Below are positions 1 through 12,454 of a stretch of 64,000 nucleotides of DNA, one piece after another. Origin of the DNA: Laccaria trichodermophora. Taxonomy: Eukaryota > Basidiomycota > Agaricomycetes > Agaricales > Hydnangiaceae. The stretch spans positions 23,835 to 87,834 of the forward strand of contig JACTVC010000058.1 in assembly GCA_018417955.1 (NCBI GenBank). The letters are read 5' to 3'. The notes below the pieces were generated by a model. It worked only from the letters and a program-made list of their open reading frames with translations, made no database searches and was not told the DNA's origin. Numbering within the stretch: position 1 is the stretch's first letter; every line of letters starts with the position of its first letter. Both the position numbers and the translations under genes were made by a program.

Positions 1-359
1 TCGCAAAAGAGGTAGAGATGACGGTGGGGGACGAGACGATAAAGATCGTGATGACGACGTTGTCGAGGCTGGTATGCCAAAGAAACACCACAAAAGGTCA
101 AAAAATAGAGGTTGATGTGTTCGCCGTCGAAATTCATTGTGTCTATCGTATGTCTATTATGTCTGGACAATTCAGGATTTTTACTTTTCATCAGTCGCTG
201 AGCATGATTTATATTCAACTCAGAAGGGTATGCATAGTAAAGAAAAGTATATAATTTTCGTCGAGACGTGCACGCTGGAACCCAGTGAAATACCAAAGGC
301 TAGGAATTGGATAATTACCTAGAGGAGGTCATTGAGGATTCTAGAAACAATGCAGGATC
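1..359. other. Intergenic stretch, no gene seen
   Basis: Short overlapping open frames on the plus strand have no recognisable protein character. It would hold the 3' flank of the minus-strand gene that ends at 360. Confidence 0.5.
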
Positions 360-923
360 TTACCATTGATGTTGGGCCACCATGGTCTTCACGGCAGCTG
401 CAACTTCGGACATCCTTTCCACGCCCTCTTCTGACAATAGATCGATATCCCACCGTGCAGCAGGTGCAACGTCGGTCATCAACCCTGCATCCCGAGGGAT
501 GAGAGGAGGAATCATCGTCTCATTGTCGCGCTGGTACGAATACAAACAAAGGCGGGTTCCAAGGGCGCTTACGCCATGGATCACAGGGAGGTCCACTCGA
601 TCGACAAGATCAAAGAATTGTGTCCTCATCTGATTGTCGGCGGCAGCGCGGGACGACTGATGTGCATAGTATCCGGGCGGCTTCATTTCAAGGAAGAATA
701 CGGGATGAAACGCCTTTTGGACAATGAAGACTGCGGTAAAATCGATAGACGAGCCCTTAGGTGGTCGCTTGCACTGAGGGGATATCATGTAATACTCGGT
801 GGGTGGAAATAGATAGGTCAAGAGTGTGTTGTAAGGTCCATAGAAGAGTGATTCATCGGTTGGCGCGTTCACCCCTCCGGGAATGGCCTCAAATGTGTCG
901 AGGACATACCCTGGCCATGGCAT
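360..923 (-). CDS. Conserved agaric hypothetical protein, 187 aa
   Basis: A single uninterrupted frame of 187 residues runs from an ATG at 923 to a stop at 360. The protein is soluble, with no signal peptide or membrane segment. It holds ordered-looking blocks (a Tyr/Pro-rich N-terminal half, then VFFLEMKPPG, and a C-terminal acidic helix). The FFLEMK block, with an acidic residue and a lysine at the end of a strand, recalls PD-(D/E)XK-like folds, but that is only an impression. I recognise the sequence style as an uncharacterised family in Agaricomycetes. The start lies 72 bases downstream of the ALG3 stop on the same strand, so an upstream exon is unlikely. The function is unknown. Confidence 0.6.
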   Translation of the reverse strand: MPWPGYVLDTFEAIPGGVNAPTDESLFYGPYNTLLTYLFPPTEYYMISPQCKRPPKGSSIDFTAVFIVQKAFHPVFFLEMKPPGYYAHQSSRAAADNQMRTQFFDLVDRVDLPVIHGVSALGTRLCLYSYQRDNETMIPPLIPRDAGLMTDVAPAARWDIDLLSEEGVERMSEVAAAVKTMVAQHQW

Positions 924-995
924 ATCTGCTGGTTGTTGGGAAGGAAGGAGAGTTCCATTGAGACTACACGTGACGTACTAAAACTAAGTAGTGTA

Positions 996-2510
996 CTACC
1001 TGACATTGACAAGCCGTCGCCATATTCCTACCAGAAGGAGCGAGTTGGCGGCAAATAAGATACCAGAAGACAGGGTCGTTGACGGAAATACATTCCAAGC
1101 ATATTCAATAGCCGCAACGAGGGCAATTCTAAGAAGACAAAGTCTTAATGGTGAACCCTTGACAGATAACGATCACGCACTTGAAAACCCAGGGATAACG
1201 CGTCCTCCATGCTAAGAAGGGTAGTTGTTGCGCGTACCACGAATAAAACTGGTAGTGGAGTGAGCGAGCAAATATTATTCCTATAAGATTGGAGGTGAAG
1301 AGGACAATGGCAACATCTAATGAAGGAGTATAGATGTCAAAAAAACAACTAGATGCGGGTGAAAACAGCTCACAGTCAGGAGTCACCGGTGCGAGCCCTG
1401 CGGGAAGTAACGGGCGTCTAAATCCGCGAGCGAGTACAGCCCAGACACTTCCATCAGGTTTGCACCACCTAAAAAGGCCGAACGAGACCAAGGTAATGAT
1501 ATGTCCAGCCATCAAGGTCCTTGCCCAAGTTGGACTCAAGAATGTTTGTTCATCAAGAAACCTCCAGTTAACGGTCCACTTGTATAGAAAGACTCTCCCA
1601 AGATCAAACGCAAGTTGCACATATGCCCAAGGATCCTCTTGTAAGAACGGAAGTGCAAAAAACGCTTGAAGAACCGCGATGGACAGAAGGCGTATGAAAG
1701 TTGCGACAAGTCCCTTGCGCTTGAAGAGGATCACAAGGAGGCCAGGAAGGTAAAGAAGAATTGACATTTTGATGGATAATGCAGCACTTGCGTGATAACA
1801 CTCATGTTAGGTTAGAAAGAATGCAGGTTAGAAAATGAATACCTGAAGAGCAAGCACCCCGTATCATCCAATCCATTCTGAAATGCCAGAATTGCGGCCT
1901 GCATCACGAAAACAGCCCAACAATCGTTGAACAAGCGCAAAACGAAGATGGAATGCAGTCTTTTGCTCAAGGGTAGGAGGAGGAGGACCCAGTTTGGGAT
2001 GTTACGCGCTTTACGGTAGATGCTGCACGTAAGAATCACTGTTGCGGCGTAAAGGAGTGCATAGATATGTTGGGCAAGCCGTATATCTTTGCCCGAATTG
2101 GTTACGTCGTAGAGGACCTGATGAATACGCAAGTGTCCCGCAGGGTAGCTAACAAGGCTCTTGTGAATTGACGCGTAAATCCAAAAACAGATGAAATTAC
2201 ACTAGCGGACCAGTGGGACCTGTGATCAGTGTATAGTTGCGCTGTCCATTGATATACAATTCTGTTTGAATCATGTATGTTTCCCAGTCAATCTCTGTGT
2301 CTGCAGATACAACATTTATCGTGAGTGCGTGTTAATGAGCGCCAAACGAAGATTCTGCTGACATGGGATGAAGCGAATGACGAGCTCTGTGAGAATTACA
2401 TCGCCGATAATGACCAGAGAAGCGAGAGCCCAGAAATATCGAGGATTTGTCAGTAGCGAGATTGCAAAGTGGATGAGGTTGCGTGGAGAAAATGGCGCCG
2501 GCAACGACAT
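996..2510 (-). CDS. ALG3: ALG3, dolichyl-P-Man:Man5GlcNAc2-PP-dolichol alpha-1,3-mannosyltransferase
   Basis: Multi-pass ER enzyme that adds the first dolichyl-phosphate-mannose-dependent mannose (Man5 to Man6) to the lipid-linked oligosaccharide for N-glycosylation. Five exons: 2363-2510, 2201-2300, 1843-2148, 1181-1786 and 996-1143, giving 435 residues, the normal family length. Visible family blocks: IPYTEIDW early in the lumenal loop, [40 protein letters not shown], and near the end [10 protein letters not shown] followed by QLPFLAW. The C-terminus ends [10 protein letters not shown] plus a last hydrophobic helix. The final intron (1144-1180, 37 bases) is unusually short but keeps phase and restores the family ending. 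The start codon at 2510 is the first ATG before a typical fungal N-terminus. It is head-to-tail with the GH5 gene upstream, 159 bases away. Confidence 0.95.
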
Positions 2511-2669
2511 CAGTCAATTCATAAGTTGTAGGTGGGAACTTTTCGACGCTACTGATTTCGACGTCCAGGAAGGTTAAGTTACCCATGTATTCGTTGCCAA
2601 CCCGTAACAAAAAGTACAAATCGAAGAAGTGGTATAGAAACAAGATAGGACATCCCTTTTGACAATGGT

Positions 2670-4558
2670 CTAGTTATATCCAGAGGCCGCCGCAGCCTCA
2701 CCATCCTGTAAACCGTGCATAAACCCATCAGTGTAGTTACCCACCGTCGAAGGCGTGATAATTGGGCCAAGAGCCTTGACAGAATCTGCGGCGTATTGTC
2801 CAGTGAAGCCGAGTTTCGACATATTGTGTGAGGCGAAGAATTCTGCGGTGCGGAAGCCGTCATCGTATCCTTGAGCGTTGGATCTCTCTGCATCCGTCAT
2901 ATCTCCCCAATTGTCACGAGCATGAATAGCAGCAAAACGACGTCCCGCTAACCCGTAGTAACGATCATGATCAATGTTCAAATCTGTAGTTGGCGAGAGG
3001 ATGTCCGAAAGAGCGTTGATATCAGTGACTTCTGCGGTCGACCGACCTGCGATCGACTTCGATGTCTGGCCATATAAGAAAAAGGTCGAAGGAAGAGTAG
3101 ATCCGACAGCTGCCTTGAAACACCAACTAGGATCGCACTCTTCTTTCGTGTACGCTGCTCAATGTCAATACCATCATTTTGGCCTTTACTGAACAATATG
3201 AGACCTACACCAGAATGCCCAGCCAGCAGTAGTACCCTGATACACCTTCATCTGCGCAGTACAGAAGTCTTTGCGTGCTTGGTCCTTGTTCGATTCGCCA
3301 GCGAGACTTTGATCGGTCAAGGCACAAGACCATTCGTGCACGACAAGGTTGCACCGTTGACCCAAGGATACATTGGCCAAAGAGGAAGCCATGCCATGAG
3401 TAACATCGTTCATGTGTTGAGATGCAGAGTCCTCTATATCCGAAGGAGTAAAGACAAAATAGGAGTGATGATCCTGGACCACGAAGTCACTCCTCTTTGA
3501 AACGAACGCACTGAACCGTTCGAGGTCAAACCCGTCATGCACATAAATAGGAAGGAACTCAGAGGCCGATGAAGTGCTTCGTATCGCAGCAATAGCTCGA
3601 GTATCTGTAGATTGGCGTCAGGTATCCATGTTGTCACAAATTTGACTCCCACGTACAGAAATCTTCAAGAACAGAGTTATACTGGGGTTCATTCAAGAGC
3701 TCTAATCCGACCACGTTGGTAACGCTAGCAAACGTCTGTGCCAGAAAAGTCAAAACGTTGATCGTTTTATCGACGTTATCCGGATTATTGAATAAGTTTA
3801 TCTGATGGTCGGACACTCCGGAATGTGGCTCTCCGTTTTGACTGCCAGGCGCTCCATGCAAGTCGATAAGTACGCCGATGCCATAGTGTCCAGCCCAGTT
3901 GACTGCACGGATGACCCTTGACCAAGAATTTTGATAGACATCAGCAACGTTAGCAAAGGGTGTTCCAGCCAAGAAACCCGGACCAAGACTCCAGTAGCCG
4001 ATTGGCAGTCGAACGGTATTGATCCCAATACTAGCAAGATATTCAAAGTCAGAGACCGTAATAAAAGTATCCCAATGGCGTTCCAGAACAGCTCGAGCAG
4101 AGGTAGTTGAGCCCCATCCAGTTGCGATATCGATTTCAGAAAGTTTCTTCCCAGCCGCACAGTCAAACACGGAGGGTGTCATCCAATTCTCATGCACAAA
4201 CCTGCGATGTCATTGACACAAGGCGGGCAAGCGATTAATGAAAAGCTAACCAAGAACCTAAATTCACCGCTTGCTGTTGCCTGTATCGGTAAACATTTGC
4301 TACGTTCTGGTCGAAAGCCGGGAATGTCTGGTCTGTGATAGGCGGGGGGTCGTACGGTTCCACATCGCAAATGGAGTCCCGCTCTTTCAACGATAATTGA
4401 ACGCCTTCGTTTGTTAGATATCGCGGCTCGAAATTCTGACTGTCGACAGGAGGGAGGTTCTCAAAGTGGGCGGCGTCGAAGATAAAATTTCTTCCCAATC
4501 CAGGTGTTGGCCCGAAGAGGCCTAGAGCTAGGAAGGCGGCGAGAGTGACTGGATGCAT
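2670..4558 (-). CDS. Secreted exo-1,3-beta-glucanase, GH5, with C-terminal extension
   Basis: Glucan 1,3-beta-glucosidase of glycoside hydrolase family 5, expected to trim cell-wall beta-glucan outside the cell. Four exons: 4251-4558, 3657-4201, 3209-3604 and 2670-3154, giving 577 residues. The N-terminus is a signal peptide (hydrophobic residues about 4-20). The barrel then shows GSWFVHENWM, GINTVRLPIGYW, DLHGAPGSQNGEPHSG, the acid/base Glu in ELLNEPQ, DHHSYFVF, and HEWS as the likely nucleophile site, ending GWAFWSY. After the barrel, about 150 residues continue: SWCFKAAVG, a Ser/Thr-rich linker, then a charged segment with FAAIHARDNWGDM, ending in an Ala/Gly-rich tail without a membrane anchor. 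That extension is longer than in yeast-type exoglucanases. The exact substrate is inferred from the family. Confidence 0.92.
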
Positions 4559-5120
4559 TGAAGTTGAATTAGGGATATGAGGGTATACTATATAGTGAAG
4601 GAGCCAGCTCCAAGGAAGATGAACGTTGAGGACAAGTGTGTATGTAGAGCTTTGCTTTTCGGAGAAGCCCCTAAAGGGATTGCCCAAGTTACATAACACC
4701 GATTACGCCGAATAATCGTTTACTTACTACTTTTACCACCACAAGCGCCAAGGAGTTACTCAATACGAGTAACGAACAACCGTTGAATAACGGAGAAGGG
4801 CCGGGTCAAGCTACGCTTCGAACTTTTATGATGGATCACCAAGTTTCAGTCTCTTCCACTGATGAAAACGAGGCCGACAACCGCGTTTTCACCTCAGATA
4901 CCTCTCACTCGATGTGATGGACATCAACGGTGTCCCTTTGACCATGCACCCATCAACACCTGCGGAATCTCATCATCGCGAGAAAGCCGAAGAGAGCCGG
5001 CAAGGTTTATAAACTATCATAACCTGGCAGCTGCTTTACGCGTCATTCAATTCCTTTCTGCTTCTTCTGACGCCTTTGTGCACCTATTCGGGCTTTGGTC
5101 CCCTCCCCAACGACATTGGT
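4559..5120. other. Divergent promoter region
   Basis: Lies between the minus-strand GH5 gene and the plus-strand membrane protein. A TATATAG-like element sits near 4588, about 30 bases before the GH5 start codon. A plus-strand open frame from 4862 overlaps the start of the next gene in another frame and looks like chance. Confidence 0.45.
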
Positions 5121-6400
5121 ATGTCGGAGAGTTCAGCTGTCGGAGATATTCCTGCCACCGATCAAGCGTGCTTCGATGGGTTGGTTCTGGCTGTTCTTGC
5201 GTATGGTGAGATGGTTCGAGAATTCGGTTGCTTGCGTTTGAGCTTAGAGAAATATTTTTTGCAAGGTGTTTTATTAATGCTCTGTATCCAAGTCACGCAG
5301 GCCCTTCTTTCTCGTCCCAAGCGTGGCCGTGTTTTCTTTGGAATCGTGATCTACTCTTCGGTTCTTTTCCTATTGTCAACTATGGCAGTTGGAGGGAAAG
5401 CAAAGTTCGCTGAAATGGTTTACGTTATTCACCGGGACTATCCCGCCGGGGTGGAAGCATACGAGAGAGAAAACAGTGGTCAATGGGTTAACGTCATGAG
5501 CCAAATTTGGTATGATGTTCCTCTCCCAATGACATCCAACAAGTGCTCATTGTTTTTGCCGTAAAGCATCACCCTGATTCCTTGGTTCGGCGACTTGTTC
5601 ATGGTAAGTGTCATAATATCACTCACGAACTACGATTCGTTAATTGACCACGCATTTAGATGTACAGGCTGATGATAGTATGGAACTATGAATGGTGGCT
5701 TCTATTCGTCCCTCTACCCATCTACATAGCCCGCCTCGGTACGTTGCTATTTCGATTCATCTTTTGTCTCTTATTGATCGTTTCCAAGGCATGTCATTGC
5801 TGGTCCTGATCGCCCAAACTCAACCGAATTCCACAAGATGGGCTGCGCATGTGTCAACGTACAATCTGGCTCTATACGTTCTCTGCATTTCTCTGAGTTT
5901 CATTTTTACCACCCTCATCGCCCTTCGCCTTCATACGCTCAGGGGCACCGTGGAGAAAGTTATGGGGAAACTTCAGGCTTCCTTTTATACTTCCAGAACC
6001 ACCATATTCGTGGAGAGTGGAGCTTTTCTTACACTTTGGTCATTTTGCTACATGGTCACTTTGGCGAGTAACAGTTGGGCTCAGGATATCTTCTTAAAAC
6101 CATACCCCTACATTGTTGTAAGTTGTTACTGGCCACCTACAAAACTCCTACGTTTCACTGACACATCGCTTACAGACAATAACATGCATGCTCATCGCGC
6201 TCAGGATGGCCCAAGATTGCGCATGGACTTGGGACATCACTGTTGCCACCGCGAGCGGTGTGCTGGAATGGAAGGTGTCCTCTACACGGAGCATTGGTTT
6301 ACGCCGTGAGTCGGACGACGGGAGTATTGCCTACGGTCACAACTTGAACAACTGTGAAAAGTCATTCAGCGAGGAGATGAGTACGACCGGAAGCCATTGA
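5121..6400 (+). CDS. Multi-pass (about seven TM) fungal membrane protein
   Basis: Six exons: 5121-5205, 5266-5509, 5567-5603, 5660-5738, 5789-6117 and 6176-6400, giving 332 residues. The protein alternates hydrophobic helices and short loops: VLLMLCIQV, FFGIVIYSSVLFLLST, SLLVLIAQ, LALYVLCISLSFIFTTLIAL, a helix rich in Phe/Leu after VESGAF, and a last one before a charged C-terminal tail. The loop with WVNVMS, followed by IPWFGDLFMMYRLMIVW, is characteristic of an uncharacterised seven-helix family expanded in agarics. No ligand or signalling role is established that I can state. It could be receptor-like by topology, but that is inference. The start ATG at 5121 gives a soluble acidic N-terminus of about 20 residues. 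Confidence 0.85.
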
Positions 6401-7095
6401 GTCGTCTCTTCGCTGTGTGCGGTATTCTTTCCAACCTCTCGTCACTTTCGCTGGGATGCTACCTCCTACTAGGGGGCGACCTTTGGGGTTATCTGGTTTT
6501 CCTGGGTGTAGCGACCACTTGGTCGGATGAGTCGACAAGCCTCTCTAGTTTCAGTATATATAATACCAATGGCCAATTATACAAATGATTTAATCGTGGG
6601 CTTTCCACCCTACTCGGTCTCTACTTCAGGATGTCAATAAGTCTTTCTTTCGAAGGTATTTCGAGGGTACAACAAACAAGCTTCGACTGGTGAGGTATTC
6701 TCGGAACAGTGTATATTGCGAATCATTGTAGATGTACTGTAGTGTATGTATGTTGGTTGGTTGCGATGAGTCCGTAACAGATGATGGATGGGTGGGGGGA
6801 TGATGGTTAATGTGCAGAATTGAGAAATTGGGAAGTATAAGATTATGATGAATGTTTTGACCCCAAGAAGCCGATGACGAAGAAGGGGGTAACAGATGGC
6901 AGAAAGGGGATGTGCACTACATTCCATGTCTCCCTGCGCCCCGATAATGAAGATTGCATAGGGCATTTTATAGGACTCGCCTTTATGATCTCCCACCTGG
7001 CGCACAGTAGAGACGATAGGAAGGGCGATCGAGATCCAGTCGAACAACGACGCGTAAGGTGGAAGGATGGGAATGATGCGCGGTCGCCAGACATA
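6401..7095. other. Convergent intergenic region
   Basis: Between the 3' ends of the membrane-protein gene and the TBP gene. It holds scattered short frames with no protein signature, and presumably both 3' UTRs. Confidence 0.45.
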
Positions 7096-8270
7096 TTAAG
7101 GCTTGCGGAACTCGCACAACACAGTGTAAATCGTGTTGAAGGCGGTGTAAATCTCTTCTCTGACCTGAGGGTCGCGAGAAAGCAAAAGAGTGTCAGCGGA
7201 TGGGTTCAAACCGGCTCCACTGAACTCGAGCCATAAAGCACTTTCTATCCACCATGAAAATCACAACTTGATCTCATAAATGATGATCAAGCCATGCGCA
7301 AAGGGCGGCGAGAAGAAAAAAAGGAAGAAAACTATTCACCTTAGCTCCTGTCAGGACAATCTTGCCCGACACGAAGATCAGCAACACGACCTTGGGTTTA
7401 ATCATACGATAGATAAGACCAGGGAACAACTACACCGCTGCGTGAGTCACGGTAACGCGATCTCAAGGAAAGACATACCTCGGGTTCATAACTGCTGAAC
7501 TGTCCGTGACTGTAAGCCAAGCCCTCCAAGCGAATGGGGAACTTGACGTCACAACTCCCGACAATGTTCTGTATCTTGAACTCGGAGAACTTCGCGTCGA
7601 AACCAAGCTTTTGCACTATACGCGCGTATTTGCGTGACGCAAGGCGTGAATCGTCTTCTGACTTGGCGCCAGTCACGACCATCTTGCCAGACGCGAAAAT
7701 AAGAGCAGTCGTCTTCGGTTCACGAATACGCATGATAACGGCTGCAAAACGCTAAAAACGCGAACAAGACGAACAGTTCGACGTGTTGCGTGTTAGAAAA
7801 TAGTCAATACCAACCTTTGGATTATATTCAGCGTTACGAGCATGGAGTGCGATGGTCTTCAAATCGAGGCGGCAGTCTAAATTCACCGTCGCGACAATGT
7901 TCTGAAGGGTGGGTACGATGCCTTCTACGGCAGTGATATGCTGTTGCTCAAGGGTGAGGGGTGCAGGGGTAGATGGAACGGAGGTTGAAGGGGACGAAGG
8001 TCCTGCAACAGCATTGGTAGTGGCAGGCGGCGAAGAAGGCTTGTTTTGAGTTTGTGGTTGAGTAAATGAGTTGGATAGGGGTGACGGTCCAGGAAGGGCA
8101 AGTCCACCGTTTGTAGTTGGTTGTGAGAGATAAGGATTGCCACCGGGAAGCGCTAGACCGTGTTGCTGATACGGTTGCTGTTGCTGCTGAAGCTGATAAG
8201 GTTGTTGTTGCTGTGAGGCTGGGTTTGTGCGTCCAAAAGTGATCTGACGAGCGGGAAGGGCGAAAGACAT
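7096..8270 (-). CDS. SPT15: TATA-box-binding protein (TBP)
   Basis: General transcription factor that binds TATA DNA for RNA polymerases I, II and III in the nucleus. Four exons: 7815-8270, 7479-7751, 7340-7429 and 7096-7164, giving 295 residues. The first about 115 residues are Gln/Pro/Ser-rich, with short polyglutamine runs. The conserved saddle core follows: [31 protein letters not shown] repeat 1 (here [16 protein letters not shown]), [14 protein letters not shown], then repeat 2 with [36 protein letters not shown], ending [16 protein letters not shown] and CEFRKP. The core is essentially invariant across eukaryotes, so the call is secure. Only the Gln-rich N-terminus is lineage-specific. 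The third intron (175 bases) is the longest in the gene but interrupts no conserved block. Confidence 0.98.
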
Positions 8271-9319
8271 GGACTAAAATTTACAGCAGAGCGTGGGAAA
8301 GTGAAGTGATGGGGGAAAGGGGGAAATTGAAGAGGCGAATGCCCGTCTTATATACGTTTCAACTTTAAAACTCCGCTGATTGAGTCATTGTCTTACGTAA
8401 CCTTCCCTCCTTTGTCTTACTCTCACAGCCGCCCATTGCCCGCCGCTATGCTCCCCTCCTTCATGGGTTCCGAACACCTGTCCAATGTACGAGCTATAAT
8501 TCTCGTTCCATCTTGCCTGTTATGTTGAGCTGCTGGAGCTTTGGGTTTCGAATAATACTGGATCTCATCGTTGGCCGCTAATCGCCTTGACAACCACCAT
8601 CATTCTTAGGCTCCTCGAGGCTCGCTTTGTCCTCACTTCTGGTCACCTAAGTACCTCCTGCTTTCGTGCGTTCATGGCTCTACTTAAATCCACATCTGGC
8701 CAAGTGCACGGCATTGCATGTGTTCTGTTCAATCTTTGGCGTCAAGCCTTGGGAAACCCTGATTGCGTTCTATTTATGGTTTTGGCGCCCACCAACCCTT
8801 TGCCAACCCTTCACTTATAGAATAACCCCATCCGTGTTTTTCTTTGAAACACCCCCACGTTTTTTCGTGGTGGTTGGGACCTCCATTGTCACCCCTTTTC
8901 TACGTTCGTAAAGCTCGATTCATGTTACTGATGTATCCTTCGACGATGTCAGTTACGGAACGGTATGTGATAAACATTGGGCGTCATCTTATGGTTCTGC
9001 CATCTGTCACATACATAGATACATGTATACATGTCCCCACACATATTCTCGTTAGCAAGTGTCAGAAAGACTATTGACTGAATGAACGGAAGTAACGATT
9101 TATCAGCCCTCGGCAATCTGGGTGTCCGCGGACAAATCCGAACAAGAATCGACAGTAAGGGTGTAGAGGGTATGTATTATGATACGTATACGCGATGAAT
9201 GTGACATAATGAAGATGGGTAAAGTAGAAAGTGCCTTGTCTGCGGGCTAAAGAAGATGGAACCACCCCTCCACCTGACAAAGAGAATAGACCCGTCAGAC
9301 GAAGTCATCCATTCGAGAT
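8271..9319. other. Intergenic: TBP promoter and VPS1 3' flank
   Basis: About 1 kb. Apart from the TATA element there are only overlapping plus-strand frames (8587-8911) of low-complexity hydrophobic character that I do not accept as genes. Confidence 0.45.
8347..8354 (-). promoter_or_regulatory. TATA element upstream of TBP
   Basis: TATATAAG on the minus strand, about 77 bases upstream of the TBP start codon. It is a good match to a TATA box in a suitable position, in the promoter of the gene for the factor that reads TATA boxes. The start of transcription is not visible from sequence. Confidence 0.45.
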
Positions 9320-12017
9320 CTATACACCAGCGACGATCCTAATCGCGAGATACCGTCAGCGATACAGGTAGGGGAGGCAGAGAAAAAAACCCACTCTTCC
9401 GCCTTGTTGAGCGCCTGGACCATACTCAGCACCTCCTTCCTTCGGCTGACGACAAACTCGCTCTCTTTCAAGAGGTCGTCCAAAACTTCAGGCTTGTACA
9501 ACTCCTGTAACAATTCTCGTTGCAAGTTCTCTTTCGAATGCGAGACCAGGGTCAACGAAATAGCTTTGGGGACCATATCAATCATCTCTCGTTTCACGAT
9601 GTTAAAGTAGGAGTGGATCAACGTTTCTGCAAGGTTAAAGAGTCAATAAAACTGTTGAGCAGTAACTCAAGGCAAAATACGCAACTGATGACCTCCGTTT
9701 CCATTGTCTCACGCTCGTTCAGCGCGCTTTGAGGTTTGATCATCGGGGGCGGGGCCTCCATGACGGCGGCGCCTTTCTTCTTAGTCGCAGTACCTGTTTT
9801 CGCAGCGAAAAAGGATCCAAAGAAACTTTGCTCCTCCCTTTTGGCATCAACATCGAGATCTTTGTCGTTGTTTAGGCGTGCTCGAGCAGCCTTGGGGTCG
9901 TTTGCCGCTGGTGGGGGCTTAGCAGCATTGAGCTTCTCCGTTACGAGAGCGGTGGCCTGAACGCAAAGGATAAATTAATCGTTGGACAAATGCTTGTGAA
10001 CTAAGTTCTGACCTGATGACCACCAATGAAATCAGGGTGCGTGGTGTTAACATAGCAAGCTTGCATGCTGTCAAAATAATAATTCAAGAAAAATGGCAGC
10101 CACTGAAAGAAATTCTGTACGTACGCAACGAGGTCTGAAACCAGCTTCGTGGTCGGAGACATGGACTTTTTGAAAAAATTGACCACAACAGCATTAAAGC
10201 GTTCACGAAGAGCAGGATACCGTCTGAATGCTTGCTACAAAGAACCTTTATAAGCGAGTCAAGGCTCAGAAATGTGATAGCACCTACCACTTTGCTTAGA
10301 AGTTGCCCAAGAATACGAATTAGTTCATCATAGACCAGTTGGCAGCATTTAATGCTAGGTTCCTCCAGTCGTTTGATCTGTTGCTTGACGATTACTTCAA
10401 ATGCAGCAGTCCCAACAAACAAAGCTGGTGTTGAACCCTGTACGTTGTAAGTTCGTAGAAACAAGTGAAGAAAAAAGTAAACTGACTGAAGAGTTGTACA
10501 AGATCGTCCGAATATCGCCGTCCTTCACTTGATCGAAGGGATCGATACTTTTGATTCCATTGTTAAACAACTCATGAAAGACGAAGCTAATTCTGGCTCC
10601 TCCAGAAAGCTCGTTCAATGACAAGTCATTGGTATTACCATCGATTGTTGTGCGGAATTCTGATGTAAATTCGGTGATGACGGACAGAACGATGTTGCCA
10701 GAGTTTCCATCTCCCAAAGGACCACCGAGTGTTTGAAGTTCAGCGTTGAACTTTTGAAGGTTTTGCGATATTCGGCCTTTGATATCAGGTAAGGTTGCTC
10801 GGATGTGGTGCATGAGAATCTGGTGACGAGTGTGTCAAAATCATGGTAAAGCAAGGAAGTTTGAAGAATCTACCATGTTGAGCTTGCGAGCAAGGAATGG
10901 GGTGCCACAAAATTGGGCCTTCCCTTTGTATGAGGGGTGGTTCTCAAAGAACTCACGTTCATTGTCGAGAGCCGCACTGATAGGTTTGTTGGTTTCAATG
11001 TCGCGCTGTCCACGATTCACGACGGGGACATATCCAAGGCGCAGAGGAATTATTCGGCCGGCCAGAATTTCAACCACGTCTGTTCCTTTGTCCCTGTTTC
11101 ACGCAGTGTTTAATTTGTGAAACCAACCACTAAACATAGAATACCCACATGAGATCGACTTTGGTGAGAACACCAATCGTCCTCGTGCCCTCGGGATCCA
11201 CCTCGCGTGCCATCTTCAACCCGTCCGAGTTGGCCAAATCAGTGTTGGCGCCCGTGACAGCCAAAATGATACAGCCGGGTTTGATGATATATTTCATCAG
11301 CATATCCCTAATCTGTTTCTCAATATCTCGAGGTTGGTCTCCCACCGGCACCTTCGTCAACCCCGGAAGATCAACGAGTGTGAGGGTCAAGACGTTTGGC
11401 GAAAAGATACGGAGGTTGATGGGTTGCGGGGATATGCCCGCGTTCTTGCCTGTCTTCGCCTCCGTATCGCGGACAATCTCATCTCTAATCTTAGTAAAGT
11501 CGAAAAACTTCTCGCCGGGGAGGTGAAGGAACTCGCCCCATTCGTCTGGATTGGCGGCTTTGTCCGTCCCTTTGTCGACGCCGTTCACCTGTGCTGCTGC
11601 GGTCGCTTTAGGTCTCAAACAAGCGCCGATTGAGGAACAAAGTAAGACGTACCTCCTGGCACAGCGGGCCTGTTGATAAGTTGCAGCACCTGTGTAAAGT
11701 GTCAATTGTAACATCTCTTTAATATTATTGAACTCGTACCAGTGGCCGCCGGGTCACAATACCAGTCCCACGAGGCAAGAAGTCTCGACCTACGATGTTC
11801 TAGTTGGCAACAACACAATCATTAATAGCAAGCAAGACAAAGAAAAACACGAAAGCACCTCTAGAACGCTACTCTTCCCGCTACTCTGACTGCCGAGTAC
11901 GCAAATTTGTGGTAAATCTATTGAAGCTCCCGAGGACCCTATGGATGTAAAGACATCCTGAAGTTTGTTGATAACGCTAACGATTTCTGAGCCGAGGCCA
12001 GATGGACCTGTCGCCAT
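9320..12017 (-). CDS. VPS1: Dynamin-like GTPase Vps1
   Basis: Large GTPase for vesicle scission in vacuolar sorting and peroxisome fission. Twelve exons: 11859-12017, 11740-11799, 11653-11689, 11149-11593, 10874-11093, 10487-10819, 10288-10437, 10125-10234, 10013-10067, 9686-9956, 9395-9626 and 9320-9338. They give 696 residues, the usual Vps1 length. Seen in order: G1 loop GSQSSGKSS (residues 42-50), switch region with [15 protein letters not shown] (G3), TKVD (G4), the middle domain beginning NHPSY and LARKLNM, then a lysine-rich variable insert, and the GTPase effector domain [18 protein letters not shown]. The end KAEEIVAGV comes from a 19-base last exon. No pleckstrin-homology or proline-rich domain is present, as expected for Vps1 rather than classical dynamin. 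Dnm1 is the alternative; the effector domain and insert look more like Vps1. Confidence 0.93.
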
Positions 12018-12454
12018 ATTCTAGTAGTCGAAAAGAGGGAGCGTTAAAGTGATCGTCAAGGGCTGGATATGAGTGGAAATGAGGCAACTGGCTGCTTCCT
12101 GTGTACTTTGGAGGCTGGGACCAAACAAAGGAGCCAAAGGGGCTTCAAATTAGTTACGCACTTAACACTTGTATCTTGACTATTCACAAGGTGTGGATAA
12201 CCGCTGCGATGTTGTCTCCTTGCGCATTGCAGCTTTATGTACAATTGCGGCGCTGCGGACTAGCATTCAGGCTGCGGCGTATCACGCTCATTGCACAGCT
12301 GGCAAGTTGTGAGCAAACTCCCCCTCAGCGACGATTCGTAGGATTCCTCCAGGTTTTCGCAATACCCGGGTGGCTTGTATTCAAAGCCTATGGAACTGTC
12401 GTACCCATGATCAATGTTGACCTGAAGGCTTCCAATCTTTAACGCTTTGGAGCA

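Noticed and set aside
8587..8911. Two overlapping plus-strand frames between TBP and VPS1
   Set aside because: Hydrophobic, cysteine-scattered translations without start context or homology impression.
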